Source: Nitrospirota bacterium
GTDB taxonomy: Bacteria; Nitrospirota; JACRHJ01
Direction: 5' to 3'
Assembly: GCA_021815285.1 (NCBI GenBank)
Contig: JAKAHE010000050.1
Span: forward strand, 1 to 11,652
DNA length: 11,652 bases
In this document: piece after piece, positions 1 through 6,935 of the stretch
Numbering within the stretch: the stretch's first letter is position 1
Layout: each line of letters begins with the position of its first letter
Translations under genes and position numbers: made by a program
The notes under the pieces: generated by a model
The model's database searches: none
Told to the model about the DNA's origin: nothing
Seen by the model: the letters and a program-made list of their open reading frames with translations, nothing else

Positions 1-813
1 TGCTTCGGGCCCGTGAATAGGCCCGGTAATCAGGCCGCCGGACTTCTGTAGCGCGCCGGAGATTACTATGGCCTGGTTCCCGGAATAGGAACCGAATGCA
101 CTCTGACTCTTCGCCCCCACCTGCGATGCTGTAATCCCGGTAAGCCCGGAGCCGCTGCCGGTCGGTGCAAGATAATCCGTGCCGGGAATGGCGCTCGAAA
201 ACCCGCCCGATCCATTCCCTTTGAAAATTGAATTACCGGAAGTCGCCGGTGCGTAATCCGTGCCCGCTGTCGCAGCGCTGACAGAGCCGCCGCCCGCACC
301 CTTGAGAATGCCCGATGCGGTAATCGCCGCCTGATAGTCGGTACCGGCAACCGCGCCGGTCGTGCCGCCTGCGCCGTTCCCCTTAAGCATTGAAGTCCCC
401 GACGTGGCAGGGTAGTAATCGGTGCCCGCTACCGCCGTCGAGAGCGTCCCGTTGGACGCGGACTTTATCAGGCCCGCGCTCCTCGGAATACCCTGAAGGC
501 CGGTGTAGTTCCTGAGCGGCAGGCTGTGGAGGTTCCCGTAGGTCAGGTCGAGCATCGTCCAGGGCAGGTTGCCGGTCACGTTCGCGCCGTCCGTAAGATT
601 AATCTTCGCGTAGTGGCCGTTGACGGTCGTGTTCCCGTCGAACTGAAGATGCTGCCAGGCGTTCAGATACGTGGACGAAATTACCGTGAAATGCGGCACG
701 AATACCGTCTTTTTAGCCTGCGCCGGTATCGGCGAAAAGAGCGTAAAAAATCCGCCCGCAAGGAACGCCAGCGAAATTGTCGCAACAAATACCTTCTCCA
801 ATAACTTCCTCAT
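1..813 (-). CDS. Fibre-like repeat protein with Sec signal peptide (3' end beyond window)
   Basis: This open frame of 271 codons starts at ATG 813-811 and runs off the left edge without a stop. A strong ribosome binding site, AAGGAGGAG (820-828), lies six bases before the ATG. Residues 1-33 look like a Sec signal peptide: basic start (MRKLLEK), hydrophobic core of about 20 residues, then a signal peptidase I site AQA|KK after residue 33. Residues 129-214 hold a tandem repeat with an exact 27-residue period, each unit beginning AGTDY or PGTDY, followed by Gly/Ser-rich sequence (LAPTGSGSGLTGI) of the kind common in phage tail fibres. It is the last visible gene of the tail cluster, 21 bases after the hub gene, where receptor-binding fibres usually lie. 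A fibre role is inferred; the signal peptide is odd for a virion protein and could mean an exported or host-surface protein instead. The C-terminus, which would decide, is missing. Confidence 0.75.
   Translation of the reverse strand, partial: MRKLLEKVFVATISLAFLAGGFFTLFSPIPAQAKKTVFVPHFTVISSTYLNAWQHLQFDGNTTVNGHYAKINLTDGANVTGNLPWTMLDLTYGNLHSLPLRNYTGLQGIPRSAGLIKSASNGTLSTAVAGTDYYPATSGTSMLKGNGAGGTTGAVAGTDYQAAITASGILKGAGGGSVSAATAGTDYAPATSGNSIFKGNGSGGFSSAIPGTDYLAPTGSGSGLTGITASQVGAKSQSAFGSYSGNQAIVISGALQKSGGLITGPIHGPEA
172..429 (-). repeat. 27-residue (81-bp) tandem repeats in fibre-like gene
   Basis: The GTDY motif occurs at residues 130-133, 157-160, 184-187 and 211-214 of the fibre-like protein, exactly 27 residues apart. 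Between these lie diverged copies of a unit of the form AGTDYxPATSGxSxLKGNGxGG. There are three full units and the start of a fourth. The exact spacing with divergent codons suggests an old in-frame expansion held by a structural repeat rather than a fresh duplication. Confidence 0.85.
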
Positions 814-834
814 GTCGTACTCCTCCTTGTTGTT

Positions 835-3336
835 CTAACCAGCTACTGCATCGTCCGCTATCGCTTCGTCGGCGATCGGCGGTATGAAATTTGGCGGCCA
901 GGTGATACCGGTTATCTCGACCCTGTGCGCGCGCTTGCTCTTCCCGGAGCCCGGATAATATTTGACGTTCTCGGTCTCGGTAAGAAGCTGGTTGAAATTA
1001 AATGCCGGGGCGTCGTGGTTGAGCTTGAGCATGTCGAAGCGCTCCACGGCGACCACCTGTGAAAATCCTGTCCAGTCGATCCTGCGCCTGCGCTGCCGGT
1101 ACATCCCGATATAAAAATCGCGGAGGTCCGACGCCATAGCGGGAAGATAAACACACTCCATCAACTCCCATTGCGTCTTTCTTCGTATTCCGGCCCAGGA
1201 CACGCTCGTCGGGTCTCCGCCGAGGGGATACGTCGCCGACCGGTTGCAGATAGATATACAGTTATTTATGCTTGGCTCGCCCTTGCTCCAGTCGGGGTTG
1301 TAGGACAGCTTCATATCGTTCACGATCTCGTCCTTAGTCGAGAGCGAGACCTTCACGCTCCTGAAACCCATCATCGCCGTCGTAACGGACAGCACGCTCG
1401 GCGGAGGCGTAAGGGACCTGAAGACGGCCATAAACGAAGTCCCCTCCATCCAAACTCTGCACCTGCACTGAAAAGCGAGACGTGCGACCGTCGTCTTGAA
1501 GCTGACCGGCTTCGTCAGTGCGAAGGCGAACAGGTAGCCGCCAGTTATTGCCGATGCGCACGAAGAGGCCGCGGCCGCGAAGCTCGCGGAGTCGCAGCTC
1601 CCGGCGGGCGCGCCGTAGTTCTCGATGAAGTGATGCAGGACGTGAACGGGGTTCTGGATTAGGGCGTTCGGCGTGCCGATATACGTGCCGTTTGCGTCGT
1701 CCATATTGCCCTGCACGTCCGCGGTTACCGCCTTGCCTACCAGATACTCGGACGCGCCGCCGCCCGACAGCCCCACGCCCGTAGTGTTGCTACTGAGGGT
1801 GGTCGAGGTATTGACAACCTTGTAGACTTCGTAGATTTCGGGGTAGATGACATCATTAACCACCACTATATTCAGGCCGTCATATGAATTGCCGCCGGTC
1901 TGTGTAAGCCTTACATAACCTGCCGAACCTACGTTAAAATCAACGCCGTTGATTGTGAAATGACCGACACAGCGGATATAAAAATTCTGAGTTGTTATCG
2001 AGCCTAAATTAAGGTTGGGAAAAGAGATGCTCGCGCTGAAGCTGCCGCCAGACTGGTTATTCGCAGTGCAACCTGTGTTATCATTGCCGTCTATCATTGC
2101 GCTGGCGGAACCCGTCCAACTGCCTGACAGCGAGGCAGAGGATGGATAGACGGTTACCGCTCCCGACCCGGAAACAGCGTGAATATGGCCAGGGTCGTAC
2201 AGGCTGAGAGCCGCCGCCTTGTTTATAAAGAACTGCTGCGTGAACATTAGCGTCGTCTTGCCGTTGTCGTTGTAGTTTATGCCGTAGTAATACGGGGGCA
2301 CCTTGATCCCGTCGATATATACGTTCGGGACGCCCTGGATTTTCCGCCCGGAGACGATGTATTTGATGTCCGTCCGGTACTCGATAAACTCCGCGCCCGC
2401 GTTCTGCGCGCCGAGGGGTATGACGCCGTTGTAGGCGCGCGTCACGGCGATCGTGTTGACGGACTTATACTGCGTACCGGTCGCCCAGGCCGAGCCGCCC
2501 GTGCCTCCAAGCTGCCAGTATTGGGCATAATTTGCGCCGGTCACCGGTTTCGTAGCCGCGCTGGATACGTGCCCGAGGATGCATGTGTACCTATTACCGT
2601 CAGAGCCTATTACGACCGAAGCCGCGCCCCTGTTGCTCGTAACCCGGAGCCATTCGCCCATGCAGATGGCCGTCCACGGCGCGGGTGGCGGCTGCAAGAC
2701 GTTCGGGGCCCACGAGACATCGACGTATCCCTGCGTAATAGTGATTGGGCTCATCAGCTTGCCGAGACTGCCGCCTCTTACACAAGGGCAGAGGAGATTG
2801 GAAATCGTCCCGTAGATTATCGGTTCCAGCTTTCCGATTGCGGCGGGTTCGGCAAATGGCCAGTTCGTCGTGTCTATTGAGGCCGCCTGCGAGAGGTAAT
2901 TCTCGTATTTCTCTATGAGACTTACGAGGTCCATCTCTATCTTTTCCGGGTCGTAACTCGTCACGTCGAGGACTACAAGGCTGTCGATAAGCAGTTTGTC
3001 AGAGTCCGCCAGGCTGTCGAACCAATGATAAACGTCCACCTGAACGGAAAGCGGCTCGTACTGCGCGAAGTATGCCGAGAAGGGAGTCGCGCCCATGTTG
3101 GCCAGGGTCAGCTTCCAGTCCGTGGTGTCGAAGGTGAGCGGGTCGGGGTTCACCCGCTTGTAAATCGGCTGCCATGAAACGACGAGCGGCTGGTAAACAT
3201 TAACTCCCGTATTCCAGGGGCCGTCGGAGACGTAAACCGGGCCGGTCGGAGACGGGAAGTTGAATACCAGCAGGGTGCGGGGGCTGTTTCCCGACATGTT
3301 CATGGCGGCCTGGAATGCTGCGGTCGGGGACTTCAT
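835..3336 (-). CDS. Large tail hub/baseplate-like protein with inserted modules
   Basis: An 833-residue protein encoded directly after the distal tail gene, the usual place for the tail hub (central tail tip) protein. Residues 1-180 and about 550-815 look like the phage structural framework. The segment around residues 225-285 (GSDGNRYTCILGH, then GANYAQYWQLGG) resembles the small aromatic-rich chitin-binding-like modules (CBM5/12 type) found in phage tips. Residues about 388-515 form a Ser/Gly/Asn-rich beta segment with a discoidin-like motif (AMIDGNDNTG), encoded by distinctly more A+T-rich DNA. Two CxC pairs are visible (C183/C185 and C623/C625). The ATG at 3336 follows a GGTGAGGG sequence inside a REP-like repeat; the stop is TAG at 837-835. 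The hub role rests mainly on position, size and composition; I do not recognise a definite family, and the module names are from pattern resemblance only. Confidence 0.65.
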   Translation of the reverse strand: MKSPTAAFQAAMNMSGNSPRTLLVFNFPSPTGPVYVSDGPWNTGVNVYQPLVVSWQPIYKRVNPDPLTFDTTDWKLTLANMGATPFSAYFAQYEPLSVQVDVYHWFDSLADSDKLLIDSLVVLDVTSYDPEKIEMDLVSLIEKYENYLSQAASIDTTNWPFAEPAAIGKLEPIIYGTISNLLCPCVRGGSLGKLMSPITITQGYVDVSWAPNVLQPPPAPWTAICMGEWLRVTSNRGAASVVIGSDGNRYTCILGHVSSAATKPVTGANYAQYWQLGGTGGSAWATGTQYKSVNTIAVTRAYNGVIPLGAQNAGAEFIEYRTDIKYIVSGRKIQGVPNVYIDGIKVPPYYYGINYNDNGKTTLMFTQQFFINKAAALSLYDPGHIHAVSGSGAVTVYPSSASLSGSWTGSASAMIDGNDNTGCTANNQSGGSFSASISFPNLNLGSITTQNFYIRCVGHFTINGVDFNVGSAGYVRLTQTGGNSYDGLNIVVVNDVIYPEIYEVYKVVNTSTTLSSNTTGVGLSGGGASEYLVGKAVTADVQGNMDDANGTYIGTPNALIQNPVHVLHHFIENYGAPAGSCDSASFAAAASSCASAITGGYLFAFALTKPVSFKTTVARLAFQCRCRVWMEGTSFMAVFRSLTPPPSVLSVTTAMMGFRSVKVSLSTKDEIVNDMKLSYNPDWSKGEPSINNCISICNRSATYPLGGDPTSVSWAGIRRKTQWELMECVYLPAMASDLRDFYIGMYRQRRRRIDWTGFSQVVAVERFDMLKLNHDAPAFNFNQLLTETENVKYYPGSGKSKRAHRVEITGITWPPNFIPPIADEAIADDAVAG

Positions 3337-3389
3337 AAGCCCTCACCCACCCTTCGGGTCCCCCCTCTCCCACAAGGGGCGAGGGTAAC
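3337..3389. repeat. REP-like palindromic repeat in the gap between tail genes
   Basis: This gap holds two stem-loops. The first is CCCTC-T-CCC (3363-3371), loop ACAAG, GGG-C-GAGGG (3377-3385). The second is ACCC (3349-3352), loop TTC, GGGT (3356-3359). The sequence CTCTCCCACAAGGGGCGAGG and its translation LPSPLVGEGGPEGWVR belong to a type of dispersed intergenic repeat that I recall from many bacterial genomes. On the minus strand the repeat ends in GGTGAGGG three bases before the ATG of the 833-residue hub-like gene, so it appears to supply that gene's ribosome binding site. Family assignment is by recognition, not by search. Confidence 0.7.
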
Positions 3390-3403
3390 AAGCAAGGCGG
3401 CCA

Positions 3404-3817
3404 TCATAGGTAGCGCTCCTCGACCAGCGTGAACGTGATGTTCACATAGAGGTAATCCGGGTCCGCCGGTTTGAAGGTTGCGTCCTTGAAACGGACGATA
3501 TGCGCGACGCCGGACTCGTCCGTAAAGGTGAACCGGTTAAGCTGCCTGCCGACGCCGAAGTAAAAACCGACCAGCGACATCGTTCCCGCCGCCTGGACCT
3601 TGTTCACCCAGTCCCATCCGCCGGAATAATCGGAGAGCGGTAGGTCGTTGAACACGAACCGGTGAATCAGGTCGAGGCCGTAATTTGCGACCTGGTAGGT
3701 CCCGGCCTCGGTCAATTCCACGACGCTGTTGTCCTGCATCTGCGGAATTACCGGACGGCTTCTGCCGCGGGTCGGAAGCCAGGAGGTGAGGCCTGAATAC
3801 GCGAATGAAATGCCCAT
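3404..3817 (-). CDS. Probable distal tail protein / tail component
   Basis: A 137-residue, beta-rich protein with no signal peptide or membrane segment. The ATG at 3817 shares one base with the TGA of the tape measure gene (TGATG), so the two are translationally coupled. It lies between the tape measure and hub genes, where siphophages encode the distal tail (Dit) or minor tail protein that caps the tube tip and anchors the hub. It is rich in aromatic residues (for example SGGWDWVNK and FYFGVGRQLNRFTF) and ends in alternating beta-strand pattern (YLYVNITFTLVEE). I see no enzyme motif. The assignment is positional; lambda gpM-like minor tail protein is the main alternative. Confidence 0.6.
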   Translation of the reverse strand: MGISFAYSGLTSWLPTRGRSRPVIPQMQDNSVVELTEAGTYQVANYGLDLIHRFVFNDLPLSDYSGGWDWVNKVQAAGTMSLVGFYFGVGRQLNRFTFTDESGVAHIVRFKDATFKPADPDYLYVNITFTLVEERYL

Positions 3818-6216
3818 CAGCCCCTCGCGTATCTCGCAAGCTCGGGGATTACAACCTCGCGGACGAAGCGCGTCTGGTCTTCATTGGTATTCAATTCTCC
3901 GGGCGCGGCGTGGAAGTGCATCTCGCCGACCGAGAGGCTGCCTTTTCCACCCCGATTTTCCTCGGCCGTAAGGACGCGCTCGCCCCGGTGCAGGATGGCG
4001 CGGTAGCCGTCGAAGGGGACGTAACCGAGACCCGATGCGTGTGAGCCGTCGATGCCGAAAAACTGCGCCATCGACGACTGATAATCCGATAAGTCGCCAC
4101 CCCAATCGGCCGACGTGCCGAACATGTTGGCGGCGGGACTGCCTGAAGCGGCGAACGCGAACCCGTTCCCCTGCATCATCGAGGCCACGGCCTGCGCCGC
4201 CTGCTGAATCTTGCCGATGATGCCGTCGAGCTTGCCGGACATAGTGTCAAACTCGTCGCTGACCTCGCCAACTTCGCTCTTCACGTTAATCAGGGGCGCG
4301 AGCATGTTGTTTATCTTGTCGGGCAATGCATCAACATAATTTGATATTGACCGCCATGCGGAGGCCATAGTCTGGATAACCGTGTTGAGGCTGCTCGCCG
4401 CGGCGGTCTGATTCGTTACGGAGGCGACGCCAGTCGAAGCCGATCCGCCGAAATCGGAAGGCCCGAAATCCGACGGCCCCCAGTCCGAGACCGGCGGCAT
4501 GAAGCTGTCGAACTGATGGTCGAGCTCCGCCTCGAAACCAGCGCCGGTAAAGTCCCCGCTGTCTCCCTTGCGGCTTTCTTTCAGCTTGCTTAAGGCGCGG
4601 TTCTGCGATTTCGTCAGGACGGCCTCGCCTTGATGCAGTATGGCGCGGTATCCGTCGAAGGGGACGTAAGAGAGACCAGTGGCATGTGAGCCGTCTGGAG
4701 TGGCGAAGGCGTCCGGCGCGCCGAAGACGTGCGTCCCGACGTAGTTGTAAGCGCGCTGGACCCACTCGTTAATCGAGCGGCCCGCAACGGTTACTTGCCC
4801 CAGGAACTTCCCTATGTCCCATCCGGCGAGGGCCGCGCCCACGACTCCGGCGGCGATTCCAAGCGATTGCATGGTGGTGAGCGAAGTGGACAGGCCGCCG
4901 CTGAACGTGCCGACTTCCTGCGTCAGAACGTCGAAGACGGCGGACTTTTTGAACGCCTCCATCGCGGTCGTGGCGAGGGTTACCGCGCCCGCGACGCCGC
5001 CTTCCCCTATCCCCCAAATCTTCGCCAAATCTCCGACGATTCCCATGAATTTCAGGAACCCGCCGCCGAGAACCGTGAGACCGACGATTGACAGAATACC
5101 GGTAGTAAGAAGCTTGTTGCTCGCGATAACGTCGAGGCCCTTCGTAAACTCCATGAAAAACGGCTCGAATATTTTTCCGAGGTCGATCATGTCTTTCGAG
5201 AACGAAGCCTTGAGACGCTTCTCTGCGCCCTCGCCGGTCTGCTCCCAGTTTTTAAACGCGCGCTCCGAGGCCCCGGTATTGTTCTCAAGGATTTTCAGAT
5301 TATCGGCGACCGTCTTGCCGCCGTCCGACATCATGGCGAGGAAACCCAGTATCGCCTCACGCCTCTGTATCAGTTTGCCGAGCGCGGTCGTGTTTCCGTG
5401 AGTCGCATCCTCTATCATCTGCATGACGCCCATGAAACCCCTGTCGGCAACCGCCGCGCCCGCCGAGGCGTAACCGTGTTCCTGCAACAAGGCGTTCATG
5501 GTCTTGGTGGGTTTAATGAGCGCATTGAGCACCGCCTTGTATTCGTCGGCGGCTATCGACGTGTCGCCCGCGAGTTGCGATATGCGGGCGAGCGACGCGC
5601 CCATCTCGTACTGACTCACGTTAAGGACTTTCGATATGGAGGCCACGTCGCCAATGACCGGAACGAGTTCGGACACCCGCGTCTGGCCGAGACGCTCGAT
5701 GCCGTAGAGCAAATCGGCGGCATCGGAGGTCTTCTTTATCTGGCCCTCGTAACCGGCCATTACCTTGGTGAGCGCCAGGATGGACTGAGCCTGCTCGACG
5801 TGCGCAGACTCTCCCATCTTCGACGCGGTAACCAGCATGTCGGTCGCTTTGGACGTATCCGTTATGCCTGCGCTTATCACCTGGTAGTATCCGCGCATAA
5901 GCTCGGTGGGGCTTCCGAGCGAAGAATCCATCCCCATTATCTTGTTGTTTATGTCGTCGAACTTTTCGTCCGTAACCTTCGCCATGTCGGTCAGCGCAGA
6001 CTGGTATTGATTGAAGTCGGAAATGGACTTGCCGAAAAGCGCCGCCCCGCCGAGCGCAGCCCACTTGCCGCCGAGGGCGTCGAAGGACTGGCCTATCCTG
6101 CTGAACGTGGAATGCGTCGTGTCTCCGAGCTTCTTTATTTGGCCCTCGAAGCTCTCGATCGTGGCCGCGCCGGTCTTGCCGTCCACCTTTATTTTCAGAA
6201 CGATGTCCTGGGCCAT
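3817..6216 (-). CDS. Tail tape measure protein
   Basis: This protein of about 800 residues sets tail length and is later ejected with the DNA. I chose the ATG at 6216, which overlaps the upstream TGA by one base (TGATG); a GTG one codon earlier (6219) is possible, and residue numbers here count from that GTG. The N-terminal 340 residues are helical and resemble the TP901-type tape measure core (for example FNQYQSALTDMAKVTDE and YYQVISAGITDTSKATDML). Hydrophobic, Gly-rich stretches at about 370-400 and 452-470 fit the membrane-interacting centre known in this family. The motif YVPFDGYRAILHxGExVLT occurs twice, at 509-536 and 724-751; it is familiar from the C-terminal part of many tape measure proteins. 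A short repeat, GPSDFGPSDFGG, lies at 581-592. At about 1.5 angstrom per residue the tail would be near 120 nm, if all residues count. Confidence 0.93.
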   Translation of the reverse strand: MAQDIVLKIKVDGKTGAATIESFEGQIKKLGDTTHSTFSRIGQSFDALGGKWAALGGAALFGKSISDFNQYQSALTDMAKVTDEKFDDINNKIMGMDSSLGSPTELMRGYYQVISAGITDTSKATDMLVTASKMGESAHVEQAQSILALTKVMAGYEGQIKKTSDAADLLYGIERLGQTRVSELVPVIGDVASISKVLNVSQYEMGASLARISQLAGDTSIAADEYKAVLNALIKPTKTMNALLQEHGYASAGAAVADRGFMGVMQMIEDATHGNTTALGKLIQRREAILGFLAMMSDGGKTVADNLKILENNTGASERAFKNWEQTGEGAEKRLKASFSKDMIDLGKIFEPFFMEFTKGLDVIASNKLLTTGILSIVGLTVLGGGFLKFMGIVGDLAKIWGIGEGGVAGAVTLATTAMEAFKKSAVFDVLTQEVGTFSGGLSTSLTTMQSLGIAAGVVGAALAGWDIGKFLGQVTVAGRSINEWVQRAYNYVGTHVFGAPDAFATPDGSHATGLSYVPFDGYRAILHQGEAVLTKSQNRALSKLKESRKGDSGDFTGAGFEAELDHQFDSFMPPVSDWGPSDFGPSDFGGSASTGVASVTNQTAAASSLNTVIQTMASAWRSISNYVDALPDKINNMLAPLINVKSEVGEVSDEFDTMSGKLDGIIGKIQQAAQAVASMMQGNGFAFAASGSPAANMFGTSADWGGDLSDYQSSMAQFFGIDGSHASGLGYVPFDGYRAILHRGERVLTAEENRGGKGSLSVGEMHFHAAPGELNTNEDQTRFVREVVIPELARYARG
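3967..4050 (-). repeat. Direct repeat copy 2 in tape measure gene
   Basis: Encodes tape measure residues 724-751, beginning DGSHASGLGYVPFDGYR and continuing to GERVLT. It matches the copy at 4612-4695 at 23 of 28 residues and includes an identical 17-base run, TACGTCCCCTTCGACGG. The two copies are 645 bp apart. Confidence 0.85.
4612..4695 (-). repeat. Direct repeat copy 1 in tape measure gene
   Basis: Encodes tape measure residues 509-536, beginning DGSHATGLSYVPFDGYR and continuing to GEAVLT. It is the upstream partner of the copy at 3967-4050. The sequence around the two copies is not similar beyond the motif and a few flanking residues. Confidence 0.85.
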
Positions 6217-6545
6217 CACTTATTCTTTCTGTTCTCCGCGTCCTTCAGAGCCTTCTCGAACATGATGTCGATCACCTTCATCGCCATGCGGAACGTGTCT
6301 TCATCGATCTCCGGGAAGAACCGCTCGATCGCCCACCGGCTTAAACCAACCGCCTGAACGCTCATCAATGTTTCCGCGACCTCCCACGCCGCGAGAACTT
6401 CAGGAAGTGGCCTCGGGTTCTTGCAGGACTCGCAGTCAGGCTCGTCGCCTAAACTACGGTGGAGCGCCCTGCATTCGTATTCCCCTGGAAAGATGCAGTC
6501 CACCCGGCCGGGGACGAAGACCATCCACCGGGCGAACTCGATCAG
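6216..6545 (-). CDS. -1 frame extension of tail assembly chaperone (T-like domain)
   Basis: After slippage at 6551-6545 the -1 frame continues LIEFARW and then 102 further residues to the TGA at 6218-6216. The first in-frame ATG (6524) has no clear ribosome binding site, so I read this as the C-terminal domain of a fusion of about 236 residues and not as a separate gene. In lambda-like phages the long form (gpGT) binds the tape measure through its T domain and recruits tube subunits; the short form coats the tape measure. Counting from M6524, cysteines 10, 18, 31 and 34 (ending CESC) could form a metal site. The C-terminus is helical and charged. The stop shares a base with the tape measure start, giving the expected chaperone to tape measure order. 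Confidence 0.8.
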   Translation of the reverse strand: MIEFARWMVFVPGRVDCIFPGEYECRALHRSLGDEPDCESCKNPRPLPEVLAAWEVAETLMSVQAVGLSRWAIERFFPEIDEDTFRMAMKVIDIMFEKALKDAENRKNK

Positions 6546-6925
6546 TTTTTTTCCAACAAGCCCTTGTTTTCGAATTCGCCTTCCCGCAATTTGCCAAGCT
6601 CTTCCTCGACGAAATCGTAAAACGGGTCGAACTCAAGTAACATCCGCTTGTTCTCCGGCGTGCAGGGACATTCCTTCGGTTCCTCGCCGTCCTCTGCGTA
6701 TGTCCGGATTCCCTGCCAGTCGATTATCTGCGCCTCGATGCTTTCCTCAAAAAACCTGCGCATGTTCGGAAGCGGCTTTTTGCTCTTCACGTCCACGGTC
6801 CCGGCGAGCACCGTGCGGGAGGCCCGGCGCGAAAGGGGCCTGAGAAGGACACGCGCCTCCTGGCCTTTATGTTTCCAGACGACCCAGGCGCCTTCATGCG
6901 CTTTCCTGTTCAGCTTGATGTCCAT
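6542..6925 (-). CDS. Tail assembly chaperone, short form (G-like)
   Basis: A 127-residue protein with ATG at 6925 and the ribosome binding site AGGAG seven bases upstream. It lies between the tail tube and tape measure genes, the conserved place for tail assembly chaperones. The first half is basic (for example LLRPLSRRASR), the second acidic and helical (EFDPFYDFVEEELGKL), ending GLLEKN at the TGA. Two close cysteines (CPC, 86-88) are present. The last codons GAA AAA AAC TGA contain the slippery heptamer that gives the longer product. No sequence family is recognisable by eye, which is normal for this fast-changing class; position plus the frameshift signal is the evidence. Confidence 0.8.
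   Translation of the reverse strand: MDIKLNRKAHEGAWVVWKHKGQEARVLLRPLSRRASRTVLAGTVDVKSKKPLPNMRRFFEESIEAQIIDWQGIRTYAEDGEEPKECPCTPENKRMLLEFDPFYDFVEEELGKLREGEFENKGLLEKN
6545..6551 (-). promoter_or_regulatory. Programmed -1 ribosomal frameshift site A AAA AAC
   Basis: On the minus strand the zero frame reads GAA AAA AAC TGA. The heptamer A AAA AAC is in the exact X XXY YYZ register for tandem -1 slippage, one codon before the stop. After slippage the next codon is CTG and the frame stays open for 109 residues. A weak possible downstream stem is CCCGG (6532-6528) with CCGGG (6507-6503), 12 bases after the heptamer. Confidence 0.85.
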
Positions 6926-6935
6926 TTATTTTCTC

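Noticed and set aside
3200..3391. Minus-strand open frame of 63 codons beginning MLPSPLVGEGG
   Set aside because: Its first part is the translation of the REP-like repeat and the rest is an out-of-frame reading of the hub gene. Such repeat translations are often annotated as hypothetical proteins.
5398..6357. Plus-strand open frame of 319 codons
   Set aside because: It is antisense to the tape measure gene, which has clear family features; the translation is Arg/Gly/Val-rich with no recognisable domain.
6216..6524. Independent gene starting at ATG 6524
   Set aside because: There is no ribosome binding site, the -1 frame is open back to the slippery heptamer, and the product is best explained as the extension of the chaperone.
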